A DNA stretch of 5,231 nt from Candidatus Zixiibacteriota bacterium (GTDB lineage Bacteria > Zixibacteria > MSB-5A5 > SM1-73). The notes beneath the pieces are model-generated. The model had not been told where the DNA came from, searched no databases, and worked only from the letters and a program-made list of their open reading frames with translations. The stretch covers positions 1-5,231 of the forward strand of contig JAGMFA010000148.1 of the NCBI GenBank assembly GCA_023127875.1, in the 5' to 3' direction. Within the stretch, counting starts at the first letter, position 1; every line of letters starts with the position of its first letter. Shown in pieces: positions 5,221 to 5,231 of this stretch. A program made the translations under genes and the position numbers.

Positions 5221-5231
5221 AATTTTACGCA

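Overview
The window comes from a bacterial chromosome of moderate GC content with ordinary Shine-Dalgarno sites and at least one good sigma-70-type promoter. The intergenic DNA is full of hairpins and carries three copies of a palindromic repeat whose core is GTCATTCTGAGCG followed by GAAGAATCT. I know this kind of repeat from genomes of Chloroflexi (Dehalococcoidia) and several uncultured candidate phyla. The species cannot be named from the sequence. All genes I can support are on the minus strand.

Positions 1-2559 (read right to left) hold a tightly packed DNA-modification and probable defence operon. It encodes a 102-residue charged protein of unknown function, a Vsr-type endonuclease, a C5-cytosine DNA methyltransferase, and the N-terminal 248 residues of a GHKL ATPase of the MutL/MORC kind that runs off the left edge. 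The joints are an ATGA overlap, a 20-base overlap and a 1-base gap, so translation is very probably coupled. Methylase plus Vsr plus a MutL/MORC-like ATPase matches the restriction-modification neighbourhoods described for bacterial MORC/MutL homologues, and resembles Mza-like systems. Further subunits (for example a Z1 helicase or a PD-(D/E)XK protein) would be expected left of base 1 but are not visible here.

Positions 2560-2967 are non-coding and repeat-rich. They contain a possible operator and weak promoter for the operon, a nearly complete palindromic repeat, two adjacent stem-loops sharing a CGGGAT/ATCCCG core, and a second repeat copy interrupted by extra hairpin DNA. Positions 2968-3336 encode a small membrane protein of unknown role. 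Positions 3337-3666 are non-coding, with GC-rich hairpins, two abutting inverted repeats and a probable terminator.

Positions 3733-4908 encode a 391-residue multi-pass membrane protein with an acidic/lysine-rich tail. Its frame stays open for 21 similar residues beyond an amber stop. It has a near-consensus promoter (TTGACA, 17 bases, TATAAA). The last 320 bases hold that promoter, a possible divergent one, and the third repeat copy. The two membrane protein genes show no visible functional link to the defence operon and look like host genes next to an inserted or shuffled accessory block.
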